This document shows positions 34,401 through 40,800 of a stretch of 64,000 nt of DNA, piece by piece. Numbering within the stretch: position 1 is the first letter of the stretch; every line of letters begins with the position of its first letter. A program made the translations under genes and the position numbers. The notes under the pieces were generated by a model. It searched no databases. It saw only the letters and a list, made by a program, of their open reading frames with translations, and was not told the DNA's origin. This DNA comes from Rugalucina vietnamica (Eukaryota > Mollusca > Bivalvia > Lucinida > Lucinidae), in the NCBI GenBank assembly GCA_964017185.1, contig OZ024874.1, forward strand, positions 15,247,957 to 15,311,956. Direction: 5' to 3'.

Positions 34401-35997
34401 GCATTGTACCATTCTAGTCTAACAAGTTTATTGGTACATGTATATATCTCAGGTCTCAGGTGAGCGTTTACAGGACCATTGGTCCTCTGGTTTGTTTTTC
34501 TATCATTTTAGGTCTACTGACGGTACCACACTAGTGGTATCCTCAACAGATGGCTACTGTACCATAGTGACTTTTGACGAGGGTGAACTGGGTAAACCGT
34601 ACGTAGAAACATCGTCGGAGCAGTCTGCACAGTCGTCAGAAATAAGAGGAGATAACACAAATACAGTAAAGGAACTGGCTGAAGAGAATGGGCTTGAACA
34701 GGTAATTGACCTTCAGATCTTTCTTGGGATTTTTTTTTCTTTCAAATAAAGGAGCTCCACAGCTTCAAGGCAGAGATTTGGACTCCAGATAGACAGATTA
34801 TGGGTCTTAACATTTCCAGTGTATTTGCTTCTCATAGCCTATGGCATGGGGTTAAAGTTAATTTTTGATTTGGTCAGACATGATGTCTAACTGAAAATTT
34901 GTTGACCAGAATTTAAGAATCCAACCAGACAAAACAAATAAATAAAAGAATAAAAAAGAAATCATCTGACCTCCTTATGGTTCAGTGCTTGTGTTGGCTG
35001 TTTTCAACTTTAGGTGTTGGCTGTTTTCAACTTTAGATTATGAATGTTGATTTTGAGGAATTTTGAATGCATTCTTACTAAAATATGAGAAATCCAAGCT
35101 TTCTTCAGCATTAAAATATGAAATGAGATTGATGGACATGAAGAATTTGTGGCATTCTGCAGTATACCTCCAGAACCATGACATTGGATGAAATTGTATC
35201 TTGTCATTTTATAATCTCATAAAAAGCTATCATGTGTCCTTATACATATATTTCTGCAGGAGGAAATACAAGATGTTGCCATGGAGACAGACCCGTGTAG
35301 TGAAGACCTTCACCTTGTGCTGGACACGTCGACCGACGCCAGTGACAACAAGGATGCCACTGAGAGCGAGTCTGAGGGACCCAGTGTCAACTCTCCCAGA
35401 CCAGTACTGCCCAAACCGATGGGTATCCAGGTCAAATCAGCTGATGGAAAACCCAAAAAAGTTCAGATAACAACACTTAGTACGTTTGCAAGTCCTTCGG
35501 CAGTGAAGCAGAAAAGTCAGCCGGAGAGCCCTTCGACTGTGAAAGTGAAAAATCCACCAGCAGTCATGAAGTCTCCATCAACTTCAGGGATTCAAGTCAA
35601 ATCAGCTGATGGGAAGCCAAAGAAAATTCAGATCACGACGCTTGCTACTTTTTCAAGTCCCAAATCAAAATCGGAAAATAAAACAATGAGCATCTCTGGG
35701 GATAATGCGGGTGCTTTGAAAGCTGTTGAAAACACTATGAGTGATAAGAAAGACAAACAGGGAGTAAAGTCAGCAACAAACAATGACAGTTCCAAGGGAC
35801 AGGCAGAATCAGCTCTTATAGACCTGACAGACAATGAAAGGGGGGATAACTGTGGTGCTACAGCTGGGAAAGGGGCCCCCGAGACAGCTCCAAGTCCTGT
35901 AGGGGCCAAAACTAATAAAGAAGGGAAGTCAACGCCAAAACGTGTGCAGCTCACCACCATAAAGTTGTTCAATACGCCAAGTAAAGATGACAAATAG
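13280..35997 (+). CDS. CHAF1B: Chromatin assembly factor 1 subunit B (CAF-1 p60), complete 12-exon gene
   Basis: WD40 histone chaperone subunit that, with p150 and p48, deposits H3-H4 on newly replicated or repaired DNA in the nucleus. Coding exons: 13280-13402, 14055-14160, 21620-21646, 22001-22109, 22765-22868, 28574-28670, 29249-29518, 30777-30877, 31557-31608, 32223-32348, 34512-34701, 35260-35997. All introns are GT-AG, all phases match, and they sum to 2043 nt (680 aa plus TAG). The start [11 protein letters not shown] matches the usual CHAF1B N-terminus. Recognisable family segments include [78 protein letters not shown] and [18 protein letters not shown]. The C-terminal tail (436-680) is Ser/Pro/Lys-rich and carries three B-domain-like motifs. 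It is longer than human p60 (559 aa), mostly in this tail. The introns are packed with transposons. Confidence 0.95.
13409..13616. mobile_element. Palindromic MITE family D, internally deleted copy
   Basis: Ends GACCCGCCGCATGGGAAAACC and GGTTTTCTCATGAGCTGGCTCA (inverted). Only half of the central palindrome remains (ACCGCGAAGCTGATC). It starts next to the CHAF1B exon 1 donor. Confidence 0.8.
13718..13885 (+). repeat. Degraded tRNA-derived SINE
   Basis: Contains a box-B-like GGGTTTGACCCCC and the conserved body word GTGTCCTTGAGCAAGACAC shared with the better SINE copies at 14356 and 21048. The tRNA-like 5' part is eroded. Confidence 0.6.
14055..14160 (+). CDS. CHAF1B: CHAF1B exon 2 (residues 42-77)
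   Basis: Acceptor TTTTTACAG; encodes [20 protein letters not shown] then [13 protein letters not shown], the end of WD1 and start of WD2. The donor GATG|GTAGGT leaves phase 1. Confidence 0.95.
14356..14575 (+). repeat. tRNA-derived SINE
   Basis: The tRNA-like head has an A-box-like TGGTATAGTGGTATAGCATC and B box GGTTCGATCCC. The body has GTGTCCTTGAGCAAGGCGC, and the 3' end has CCCAACATGACGGAAAA before an A-rich tail (AATACAAATAAACAAATAA). Sense strand relative to CHAF1B, in intron 2. Confidence 0.85.
14576..15520. other. Intron 2 sequence with no recognised feature
   Basis: AT-rich, no coding or repeat signature seen apart from short A/T runs. Confidence 0.4.
15529..17300. mobile_element. 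Foldback-like element with ACATCCCA minisatellite termini
   Basis: The left end holds about six copies of GGACAAAACATCCCA spaced about 31 bp (15529-15690). The right end (17145-17300) holds the same words inverted (TGGGATGTTTTGTCC). The outermost 33 bp are near-perfect inverted repeats, beginning GGACAAAACATCCCATGG on each side. The 1.4-kb interior is non-coding and carries a partial tandem duplication (about 16001 and 16160, offset 159 bp). Tandem-repeat termini in inverted orientation fit a foldback element. Confidence 0.8.
17308..18312. mobile_element. 1.0-kb element with inverted termini of about 110 bp
   Basis: The left arm (about 17308-17425, with CGGAAAAGATGGCG, TGACGTCAT and CACGGGTACAAA) recurs inverted at 18190-18312 (TTTGTACCCGTGAG, TGACGTCATCGCC, ATCTTTTCCGATAAGCGG). 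Non-coding interior. It abuts the foldback-like element on its left with about 8 bp between them. Confidence 0.8.
18504..20181 (+). mobile_element. Family A tandem-core element, copy A2 (intron 2)
   Basis: Same terminal hairpin (GAGCC-GAA-GGCTC inside AGCTCACCT/AGGTGAGCT) and CGTCCGTCGTCC stretch. Three divergent body units of roughly 430 bp start near 18590, 19045 and 19515. The 3' end has CAGGTGAGGG, the hairpin AGGACCAATGGTCCT and CTCTGGT. The 3' complement box is slightly eroded. Confidence 0.85.
20182..21045. other. Intron 2 sequence with no recognised feature
   Basis: No domain-bearing frame, RNA gene or repeat recognised. Confidence 0.4.
21048..21262 (+). repeat. tRNA-derived SINE, best-preserved copy
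   Basis: The tRNA-like head GGGAGCGCGGTGGCGTAGTG is followed by AGAGCGTCGGACTCCGAATC and a B box GGTTCGAACCCC. The body has TGTGTCCTTGAGCAAGGCAC, and the 3' end has GTTGACTGGGACGTTAAGCC with a (CAAA)n tail. The head could pass for a tRNA gene, but the attached body and tail identify a SINE. Confidence 0.9.
21620..21646 (+). CDS. CHAF1B: CHAF1B exon 3, 27-nt micro-exon (residues 77-86)
   Basis: Acceptor GATTTCAG, donor GATG|GTGAGT. Encodes GEILATAGD across its junctions, matching the WD2 segment EILASGGD of vertebrate p60. Too short to stand as an ORF; placed by phase and homology. Confidence 0.9.
21822..21985 (+). repeat. Degraded SINE abutting the exon 4 acceptor
   Basis: Carries GTGGTGGCCTAGTAGAAGAG, GGTCCTGGGTTTGATACC, GTTCTTGAGCAAATCAC and GGCCTGACTGAAAAA. 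It lies about 15 bp before the acceptor AG of CHAF1B exon 4, so its decayed 3' end probably supplies the branch-point region. Confidence 0.7.
22001..22109 (+). CDS. CHAF1B: CHAF1B exon 4 (residues 86-122)
   Basis: Acceptor AATCTTTCAG, donor CTCAG|GTAATG. Encodes DNAIILW, then an acidic loop (EDEEENKEN), then WSLVKVLR, matching the acidic insert of vertebrate p60. Confidence 0.95.
22128..22605. mobile_element. Palindromic MITE family D, split by a nested MITE
   Basis: The left part (22128-22212) has AGGTCTGACACAAACCGG; the right part (22443-22605) has the palindrome GATCAGCTGTGCAGT...ACTGCACAGCTGATC. Between them lies an unrelated 230-bp element. Confidence 0.8.
22213..22442. mobile_element. 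230-bp MITE nested inside a family D MITE
   Basis: Perfect inverted termini GTAAAATACTTTGACC / GGTCAAAGTATTTTAC enclose a non-coding interior. It interrupts the family D consensus between CACAGAAG and AGAAGCTTGAAA, so it inserted later. Confidence 0.85.
22765..22868 (+). CDS. CHAF1B: CHAF1B exon 5 (residues 122-157)
   Basis: Acceptor CTGTTTCAG; encodes [18 protein letters not shown] then [14 protein letters not shown], a typical WD repeat with GH and WD-like ends. Donor AAAG|GTGAGT. Confidence 0.95.
22903..23180 (-). repeat. tRNA-derived SINE-like repeat, minus strand
   Basis: On the minus strand the tRNA-like part reads TGGCTCAGTGGTTAGAGC (A box) and GGGTTCAAATCCC (B box). A shared 170-bp extension with AGTATGTCAGAGATTGTAC recurs in the second copy (23235-23293 plus 27962-28130). 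Confidence 0.75.
23235..23293 (-). repeat. First part of a SINE-like copy split by a DNA transposon
   Basis: Matches the neighbouring copy up to AATCCAATGCTCTAACC, then stops. It resumes at 27962 (TAACCACTAAGCC). Confidence 0.8.
23858..24118 (+). CDS. Basic Ser/Pro-rich open frame inside the 4.67-kb transposon, function unknown
   Basis: About 90 codons, open after a TGA at 23840, with a possible acceptor (GATTTCAG) ending at 23824. Composition is strongly basic with repeated SP/TP steps ([33 protein letters not shown]) and a stop before the CR1-like insertion. It could be the last exon of a transposon gene or a chance frame. No ATG in good context, and no domain recognised. Confidence 0.3.
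   Translation: MNLHRRKKKHFYPKQAFGASSAKKVPSARKIRSTPLKTSPVLKRMNVSSITSPMRVSSKKKLNLKRSQLKGSPRKIQFTPTKSSHH
24143..25444 (-). pseudogene. Second CR1-like copy, 5'-truncated, frameshifted, with internal deletion
   Basis: Closely matches the 3.9-7.7 kb element from its base about 5800 to its 3' end. Reverse-transcriptase motifs are present ([34 protein letters not shown]) but spread over several frames. Near 24170 the sequence jumps from GAAGCAGCT (about 7150 of copy 1) directly to AGTAAACCATTCAG (about 7671), an internal deletion of roughly 520 bp. It lacks the endonuclease, PHD and 2A parts. Confidence 0.9.
25470..25663 (-). CDS. Orphan exon with two C2H2 zinc fingers
   Basis: Preceded on the minus strand by a good acceptor (TTATGTTTCAG at 25664-25674). 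It encodes [20 protein letters not shown] then [13 protein letters not shown] and [12 protein letters not shown]. Finger 1 is C-x2-C-x12-H-x3-H and finger 2 has the same spacing, joined by a TGPYKC linker. It may leave at a donor CT|GTATGT near 25470. No partner exon was found, and the CR1-like copy begins 25 bp further on. It lies inside the DNA transposon, so it is either a transposon gene exon or captured host sequence. Confidence 0.6.
25900..27546 (+). mobile_element. Family A tandem-core element, copy A3 (intron 5)
   Basis: Standard family A ends: two-tier GAA hairpin at 25902, CAGGTGAGC then AGGACC-ATT-GGTCCT and CTCTGGT at 27513-27546. The first part of the body is a different subunit (GACTCTGGTTGCTATGGCAA, repeated about 310 bp apart); the later part is the common unit with TGACCTTGACCTATTTT. 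Lies inside the 4.67-kb transposon. Confidence 0.85.
27962..28130 (-). repeat. Second part of the split SINE-like copy
   Basis: Continues the 23235-23293 fragment: ACTAAGCCAAAAGAGTTGAC, AGTATGTCAGAGATTGTAC, TGCTATTTATAGACGC. Confidence 0.8.
28131..28573. other. End of intron 5, A/T-rich, possible fragment of a CTGTAAATT-type MITE
   Basis: The stretch 28380-28530 (GTGTAAATTTTCTATTTCCAA, TTTGCGAGCGAAC) resembles the element at 62877-63072 but is eroded. Nothing else seen. Confidence 0.35.
28574..28670 (+). CDS. CHAF1B: CHAF1B exon 6 (residues 157-189)
   Basis: Acceptor TTGTTTTCAG; encodes [20 protein letters not shown] then [13 protein letters not shown] across the junction, matching the family segment HKSYVQGVTWDPL. 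Donor ACAG|GTAAAT. Confidence 0.95.
28911..29152. mobile_element. Palindromic MITE family D, complete
   Basis: Inverted ends TATGAGCCGCCTCATGG / GTGGCGGCTCATA. The central palindrome GATCAGCTTCGCGGT / ACCGCGAAGCTGATC is perfect. In intron 6. Confidence 0.9.
29249..29518 (+). CDS. CHAF1B: CHAF1B exon 7 (residues 189-279)
   Basis: Acceptor ATTTTTCAG; encodes [18 protein letters not shown], then the family hallmark [18 protein letters not shown] and [20 protein letters not shown]. Donor ACAAA|GTAAGT. Confidence 0.96.
29699..30722. mobile_element. hAT-like element relic in intron 7 (uncertain)
   Basis: The left end CAGACAGGGTTGGCATAGAC resembles the inverted right end CTGTCAGGGTTCATATAGA, both followed by TGGAAAA. 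The interior has no transposase. It contains a 39-bp tandem duplication and a hammerhead-like motif near 30526. The match between termini is modest. Confidence 0.45.
30526..30612 (+). repeat. 39-bp tandem duplication with hammerhead-like core
   Basis: CTTTGAAAGACTGAAACGCG and the following TCGATCTCATTAAACA occur twice (30537 on and 30575 on). The first copy follows CTGAAGA (30526-30532), giving CTGANGA, a stem GTCTT/AAGAC, GAAAC, then GTC, the order of a hammerhead core. Similar words occur at the ends of Penelope-like elements. Stem I is weak, so activity is doubtful. Confidence 0.35.
30777..30877 (+). CDS. CHAF1B: CHAF1B exon 8 (residues 279-313)
   Basis: Acceptor ATATTTTACAG; encodes [20 protein letters not shown] then [13 protein letters not shown]. 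Donor GAAG|GTAATT, with a second copy of the donor 146 bp downstream. Confidence 0.95.
30865..31160 (+). repeat. 146-bp tandem duplication covering the exon 8 donor
   Basis: The 20-mer GAATTATCTGAAGGTAATTG (exon 8 end plus donor) occurs at 30865-30884 and again at 31011-31030. Each copy is followed by a family D MITE left half. The second copy belongs to a complete MITE and keeps about 15 bp absent from the first. Confidence 0.85.
31050..31300. mobile_element. Palindromic MITE family D, complete (right copy of the duplication)
   Basis: Ends TATGAGCCTTTGTGTGAG / CTCATGACCCGGCTCATA. The centre GATCAGCTGTACTGTTACTG continues CACAGCTGATC. Confidence 0.85.
31557..31608 (+). CDS. CHAF1B: CHAF1B exon 9 (residues 313-330)
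   Basis: Acceptor CCTTTTGCAG; encodes [17 protein letters not shown], a lineage-variable linker inside the propeller. Donor TTCTG|GTATGA. Confidence 0.85.
31915..32130 (+). repeat. Degraded SINE with partial tandem 3' duplication
   Basis: GTATATGGTGGCCAGGTGG, TTGTGTCCTTGAAATAGACAC and a twice-repeated 3' segment (ACTTGTAACATTG...TGGCTCCT...GAAATGGCTGAAA). Confidence 0.6.
32223..32348 (+). CDS. CHAF1B: CHAF1B exon 10 (residues 330-372)
   Basis: Acceptor ATGTTTCAG; encodes [20 protein letters not shown] then [20 protein letters not shown], the most conserved part of the p60 propeller. Donor TCATG|GTATGT. Confidence 0.96.
32537..34491 (+). mobile_element. Family A tandem-core element, copy A4 (intron 10), four body units
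   Basis: Two-tier GAA hairpin at 32540, GTCCGTCCGTCGTCGTCC, then four units starting near 32625, 33070, 33525 and 33970 (about 450 bp each). Each has AGGTCACATGACCAAGATGG and TGACCTTGACCTATTTT or a close variant. The 3' end has CAGGTGAGC, AGGACC-ATT-GGTCCT and CTCTGGT, 19-20 bp before the exon 11 acceptor. Confidence 0.88.
34512..34701 (+). CDS. CHAF1B: CHAF1B exon 11 (residues 372-435)
   Basis: Acceptor TATCATTTTAG; encodes [20 protein letters not shown] then [12 protein letters not shown] and the start of the acidic tail. Donor ACAG|GTAATT. The polypyrimidine tract lies between family A copy A4 and the exon. Confidence 0.95.
34702..35259. other. CHAF1B intron 11, no recognised repeat
   Basis: About 0.56 kb of AT-rich sequence; a 19-bp local duplication (GTTGGCTGTTTTCAACTTTA, about 34992-35035) is the only structure seen. 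Confidence 0.6.
35260..35997 (+). CDS. CHAF1B: CHAF1B exon 12, C-terminal tail (residues 436-680) with three B-domain-like motifs
   Basis: Acceptor TTTCTGCAG; stop TAG 35995-35997. Two near-identical 22-residue blocks lie at 490-511 and 545-566 ([13 protein letters not shown] followed by VQITTLSTF or IQITTLATF). A third related motif [10 protein letters not shown] is at 663-672, near the C-terminus. These resemble the ASF1-binding B-domain-like motifs of HIRA and p60 (basic pair, then alternating hydrophobics). ALIDLTD (620-626) looks like a SUMO-interacting motif. The tail is otherwise low-complexity and probably disordered. Confidence 0.93.
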   Translation, partial: EEIQDVAMETDPCSEDLHLVLDTSTDASDNKDATESESEGPSVNSPRPVLPKPMGIQVKSADGKPKKVQITTLSTFASPSAVKQKSQPESPSTVKVKNPPAVMKSPSTSGIQVKSADGKPKKIQITTLATFSSPKSKSENKTMSISGDNAGALKAVENTMSDKKDKQGVKSATNNDSSKGQAESALIDLTDNERGDNCGATAGKGAPETAPSPVGAKTNKEGKSTPKRVQLTTIKLFNTPSKDDK

Positions 35998-36087
35998 GAC
36001 CATGTTGTGTTGTGTAAAAGCCTGACATTGTGATGTGTCATGAGAATACCTAACCTGTGCTCATACAAAAATATTTTTTCACATCGA

Positions 36088-36316
36088 GTGAGCTACGTTG
36101 CGAGAAAACTGGTCTTTGGGGCCTCCGACCAGGTCCGACACAAACCGACCTGTATGGTCTGAGAAGGCTAGAAGCTGTAAATTATAGATTTAACAAGAAA
36201 AGTGATTTTACTATGTGTAGCGAAAACAAATGCGCTGATCAGCTGTGCAGTTACTGCAGACCTGGATCTTTCTTTTTCGCATAGCCAAAAAGCTGGTTTC
36301 TAATGACAGGGTTCAA
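36088..36316. mobile_element. Palindromic MITE family D, degraded, just 3' of CHAF1B
   Basis: TGAGCTACGTTGCGAGAAAAC at the left, ACAGACCTGG-type erosion of the palindrome, right end eroded. It starts 91 bp after the stop, so the CHAF1B 3' UTR may run through it; no AATAAA was seen before it. Confidence 0.75.
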
Positions 36317-36446
36317 GTCTAGTTGTCTGTAGCATGACATGTGCCTGATCAAAAAGTAAGAATTTGAACATCAACCTGGGATTATAGCATTTGAGCAGGG
36401 ATTTGACAAGCAGGCAAATTAATCTTTGTGCTCAACTAAACATAAT

Positions 36447-36692
36447 CATTTGTGCCGCATCGTGAGAAAACCAGATTTTGGCCTATGCGAAAACAAAGGC
36501 GCAGATCAGCTTCGCAGTAACTGCTAAGCTGATCAGCGCTTTTGTTTTCGCTACACGGATAGTACAATTTCTCTTCTTCTTGAATCCGAAATTTCAAGCT
36601 TCTAGCCTGCTTCTGTGACTTTACAGGTTGGTATGTGTCAGACCTGGTCGGAAACCCCGAAGCCCGGTTTTCGCATCGCGGCTCATTTGTAA
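36447..36692. mobile_element. Palindromic MITE family D, complete
   Basis: Opposite orientation to 36088. Centre GATCAGCTTCGCAGTAACTG then CTAAGCTGATC; ends TGTGCCGCATCGTGAGAAAA / TTTTCGCATCGCGGCTCA. Confidence 0.88.
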
Positions 36693-36888
36693 ACAGCCAA
36701 ATCTTATGTTCTCTTTTTTGGCTGAATTCTGGTTGATAATTGTCAAAGTGGGCACACCACATCTGTTCACATGGAGGATAGTTGTTGAATCGTAGTAGCT
36801 GTAAAGTAGGAAAGCTGTCAAAGGCTTATGTGCCTACCTAGATGTGACTGGAACGGTCAACGGTTTCATGTGGTCATACTTCTCTGTT

Positions 36889-37801
36889 TATACCCCCGGC
36901 ATACGAAGTATTAGGGGGTATATAGTTTTTGCTTTTTCCGTCTGTCTGTTTGTCTGTAAACTTTTTTTGTGTCAAAGATTGCTCAGGAACTACTTAACCT
37001 AGAATTTTCAAAATTGGTACAAAGCTTGGGTATGTCAAGTTGTATTGTGTATTTGAGAATCAACAATCTCAGGCTTATCATTCCCTTTATTTATCCATTT
37101 TTCTCTCTATCCGAGAAAATTTTCCATCATATCAGCTCAGTCTGTATAAGAGTTAGAGACTTCAAATTTTATATGCATGTTCAGAATAACCAACTCTATT
37201 ACTGAAAACAAGATTGTGATTCTGTGGTTTACTTTTGTCTTCTTTTTTTACTTTGTTTCTTTTCCAATCTGTCACTCCTATACAAATCTGCACCATTTTG
37301 TGTCAAAGATTTCTCAGGGACTACTTAACCTAGAATTTTGAAATTTGGTACAAAGCTTGGGTATGACAAGTTGTATTGTGTATTTGAGAATCAACAATCT
37401 CTGGCTTATCATTCCCTTTATTTATCCATTTTTCTCTCTATCTGAGAAATTTTTCCATCATAACAGCTCAGTCTGTATAAGAGTTAGAGACTTCAAATTT
37501 TATATGCATGTTCAGAACGGCCTACTCTATTACTGAAAACAAGATAATGATTCTGTAGTTTACTTTTGTCTTCTTTTTTTTACTTTGTTTCTTTTACCAT
37601 CTGTCACTCCTATACAAATCTGCACCTTTTTGTCCGGCATAGAAAGTATTAGGGGGATATAGTTTTTGCTTTTTTATTTATGAATATATTTTTGTTGGAT
37701 GTAACACTAGATGTATACCTTTTTCTGTAATCTGCTTTTTGTCTCAAAGTGGTATGAACGCTGATGGCTACCGCCGGGGGTATGTGAGCTTTGCTCACTT
37801 T
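36889..37801 (+). mobile_element. Family C tandem-core element
   Basis: The 5' end TATACCCCC-GGC-ATAC-GAA-GTAT-TA-GGGGGTATA folds into the same two-tier GAA hairpin as families A and B. CCGTCTGTCTGTTTGTCTG follows, then two body units of about 330 bp (GTGTCAAAGATT...TATACAAATCTGCACC), 90% or more alike. The 3' end has CCGGGGGTAT (complement of the 5' end) and the hairpin GTGAGC-TTT-GCTCAC. Confidence 0.85.
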
Positions 37802-37884
37802 TCCTATATTTTTGTCAGTAATGACCAGCTCTTTGTTGGTTTTTTTAAGGTGTAGATCATGAACTGTTCTTAATAGCATCACTG

Positions 37885-38335
37885 CCTGGAGTTCGGTGGC
37901 GTAGTGGCAGAGCATCAGACTCTGAATGCATAGGTCCTGGGTTCGAGCACTGTGTTGTGTCCTTGAACAAGACACATTAACTCCCAGGGATGATAACATC
38001 CAGAATTTCTAAATCCTGAAATCCTTCGGAATGAACCCTGAAGTGATACCAAGATCTTATTGAATCACAAATGAAGAGCTTAAAATGACAAAATATCACA
38101 ACAGACATATGCTTTATTTGTGACAAATATCTGATTTAACTCTGTTAATACTGTATTTGACATTTATATGTATGAAATTACATGTACCATACAGGAGTGC
38201 TAACATACAGGAGTGCTAAATCCTGAACTTTATCACCCCTGAACTCCCCAGAATTCAGGAAGCGGTGGCTCTGTCCCAACATAACTGAAAAATTGTTGAC
38301 TGGGACATTAAACCTCAGTACAAACAAATAAAGCA
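37885..38335 (+). repeat. SINE interrupted by about 250 bp of foreign sequence
   Basis: The left part (37885-37990) has GGTGGCGTAGTGGCAGAGC and GGTCCTGGGTTCGAG. The right part (38255-38335) has CAGGAAGCGGTGGCTCTGTC and GTTGACTGGGACATTAAACC with an A-rich tail. The intervening piece includes a duplicated CATACAGGAGTGCTAA. Confidence 0.75.
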
Positions 38336-38780
38336 TCACTTATGTTACAAATTGAGGATATTACACTCATGGTCATTTATTAAACAACGAGCCTTCGGCG
38401 AACTTAATAAATTTCATATGAAAAGACCATGAGTGTAAGATTATTTTTATCATATGACTATTAACATTGTATTTTTTCGCCTTCAAAGTAGACATAATTT
38501 GATTGGAAAATAAAATTTTTGTCACGGACATTGTTGTGACATTACGAATTTCCACAAATTGTTAATACGCATGTGTTCATAACTCTTTTATTACTTGACA
38601 TTATCCACTGAATAACAGCAACATCATTATGATAAATTTGTTATTTTTTACATGTTAAAGATGCATGCTTCATATAGTAAAATTTTTAAGCTATTTATTG
38701 GTAAAATCGTGTATCATTTCTTAACATGAAAACTCGGAAATATGGAGCCATGTCATGAGATAAACAGCATTTTTCATAGG

Positions 38781-38934
38781 AGAGATCAGCTTCGCCGTAT
38801 CTGCTACACAGATAGTACAATTCCTCTTCTTTCTAAATCTAAAATTTCCAGCCTCTATCCATCTTCTGTGCTTGTACAGCTCAGTTTATGATGGACCTGT
38901 TCGGAAACCACATTGTTATTTTTTCTCATGAGTC
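38781..38934. mobile_element. Palindromic MITE family D, fragment
   Basis: AGATCAGCTTCGCCGTATCT, GGATGGACCTGTTCGG-type segment, TTTTTTCTCATGAG end. The left half is missing. Confidence 0.7.
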
Positions 38935-39125
38935 TTCTCACCGCTGTGTCTAGTGTGGGATCAAGCCCCGCACGGGGCACATATGAGACATGCCAAGTTC
39001 TGCTTGCAGGTGTGCCAGGTGGTTTTACTCAGGGATTTCTCCGGTTTTCGCCCCACCTACTGATTGGCCCATCTCATATGGGCTGAAATGATCTTGAAAA
39101 AAGGACATAAAACTGAATAAAAAAA
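38935..39125 (+). repeat. SINE-like repeat with A-rich tail
   Basis: GTGTGGGATCAAGCCCCGC resembles a B box; the end AAAAGGACATAAAACTGAAT leads to a poly(A)-like tail. An inverted copy lies at 40585-40800. Confidence 0.6.
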
Positions 39126-39215
39126 ATCTCTAATTGTTTTGTGATTAACTTAGTATAAATATGTTAATATATTTTGGCAATAAGAATTTAAGATTGAAAT
39201 ATGAAATATTATCAT

Positions 39216-39456
39216 TTGAACCACTGCATGAGAAAATCAACAATCTGCATATGCGAAAACAAAGGCGCAGATCAACTTTGCAGTAACTGCACAGCTGATC
39301 AGCGCCTTTGTTTTCACTACACGAATAGTACAAGCCCTCTTCTTCTCAAATCTGAAATTTCAATCATCTAACCTTCTTCTGTGACTATACAGGCCGGTTT
39401 CTGTCGGACCTGTTCGGAACCACAGATTGTTGGATTTCTCGTGCTTAGGCTCATTT
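39216..39456. mobile_element. Palindromic MITE family D, complete
   Basis: Ends TTTGAACCACTGCATGAGAAA / TTTCTCGTGCTTAGGCTCA; centre GATCAACTTTGCAGTAACTG then CACAGCTGATC, an imperfect palindrome. Confidence 0.88.
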
Positions 39457-39491
39457 TGTATTTATAAGGTAATTGTTTCAGTCTCCTTTTA

Positions 39492-39732
39492 TATGAGCCT
39501 GTGCGTGAGAAAAACAACAATTTGGGGTTCCGACCAGGTCCGACACAAACCGGTCTGTACAGTCACAGAAGATGGTTAGAGGCTTGAAATTTTGTATTTA
39601 AGTAGAAGAGGGAATGTACTATCCGTGTAGCGAAAACAAAGGCGCTGATCAGCTTCGCGGTTACCGCGAAGCTGATCTGCGCCTTTGTTTTCGCCTATGC
39701 AGATTGTTGGTTTTCTCATGCACTGGCTCAAT
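39492..39732. mobile_element. Palindromic MITE family D, complete, opposite orientation
   Basis: Ends TATGAGCCTGTGCGTGAG / CTCATGCACTGGCTCA; perfect centre GATCAGCTTCGCGGT / ACCGCGAAGCTGATC. Only 35 bp from the previous copy, so the pair can form a large hairpin. Confidence 0.9.
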
Positions 39733-40060
39733 TTTCAAACTCGGCTCCCATTCATTTATGGCTTTTATCAAATATTTTCTGTATACAACAAATTGACGCA
39801 ACTTATGAATTAGTGCTGTTAGCAATTTGTGCTATCAGAATGTAGCAATATACCTTTAAAATATATGTCAAAACTAGAAATGTGTTCAGTGTTCTGTTTT
39901 TCTCTCCCATTGCTTTTGTCAGAGTTAAGCTTTGCCTTCTTTTTACTGTGGTGAATTTAAACTTGTTGAGCAACAAACTTGTAAGAATGACATACCATAG
40001 GAACTTGTGGTAAATTGAGTGAGCAGCTATTGACCAAAGGTGGCCATTCAGCTACCCTAA

Positions 40061-40277
40061 ACCATTTGAGCCGCATCACTAGAAATCCGGATTTTTGCCA
40101 AGGCAAAAACAAAGGCGCAGATCAGCTTTGCAGTAACTGCAAATGCCTTTGTTTTCTCTCCTTAAATCTGAAATTTCAAGCATCTAGCCACCTTCTGTAG
40201 TTGCACAGGCCGGTTTGTCAGACCTGGTCTAGTCTGAAACCCTGAAGACAGGTTTTCTCGAGTCACCGCTCATTTAA
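40061..40277. mobile_element. Palindromic MITE family D, shortened centre
   Basis: TTTGAGCCGCATCACTAGAAA at the left, AGCTTTGCAGTAACTGCAAA without the second arm, TTTTCTCGAGTCACCGCTCA at the right. Confidence 0.82.
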
Positions 40278-40326
40278 GACGAATTATTTTCATTTTTAGG
40301 GGAATCGGGAGTGATTTTGATTTTTT

Positions 40327-40434
40327 AATTTTTTTTTATGGGATTTCTTGGCAAACCGGATAACCCTAGATGGGACGCCGCGTTCTGGGGAGTCACATCT
40401 TGGGCTATACTGTTTGCCTATGTCCCACTTTAAG
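40327..40434. repeat. Short palindromic repeat family E, copy 1
   Basis: TTGGCAAACCGGATAACCCT, GATGGGACGCCGC, CACATCTTGGGCTATACTG, TTTGCCTATGTCCCACTTT. It folds on itself and recurs at 53559. Confidence 0.7.
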
Positions 40435-40584
40435 GGTGCCAAGCTTATTCAAGTTAACCTTTCAAAATTCTAGGCTTTGAGCTACGTCATGAAAGCACCT
40501 GTTTTCAAGAAAATTATGGCCATTAAAACACATTGAATTACGTTCTTGAGTGCTGCAAAGATGTACGTTGATGAACCCATTGTT

Positions 40585-40800
40585 TTTTTTTTGTTTTTTT
40601 TTTGTTTTTTTTTATTCAGTTTTACATCACTTTCAAGATTTTTTCAGCTCATATGAGTCTGGCCAATCAGTAATTGGGCTAAAACGGGAGAGCCCCGAGA
40701 AAAAACACCTGGCACACCCGCAAGCGGAACTTGGCTTGTCTCGCATTTGACCAGTGCGGGGCTCGATCCCACACCAGACACAGCGGTGAGACGATAGAGT
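40585..40800 (-). repeat. SINE-like repeat, inverted copy
   Basis: Begins with a T-rich tract (poly(A) on the minus strand) and GCGGGGCTCGATCCCACACC, the reverse of the element at 38935. Confidence 0.6.
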
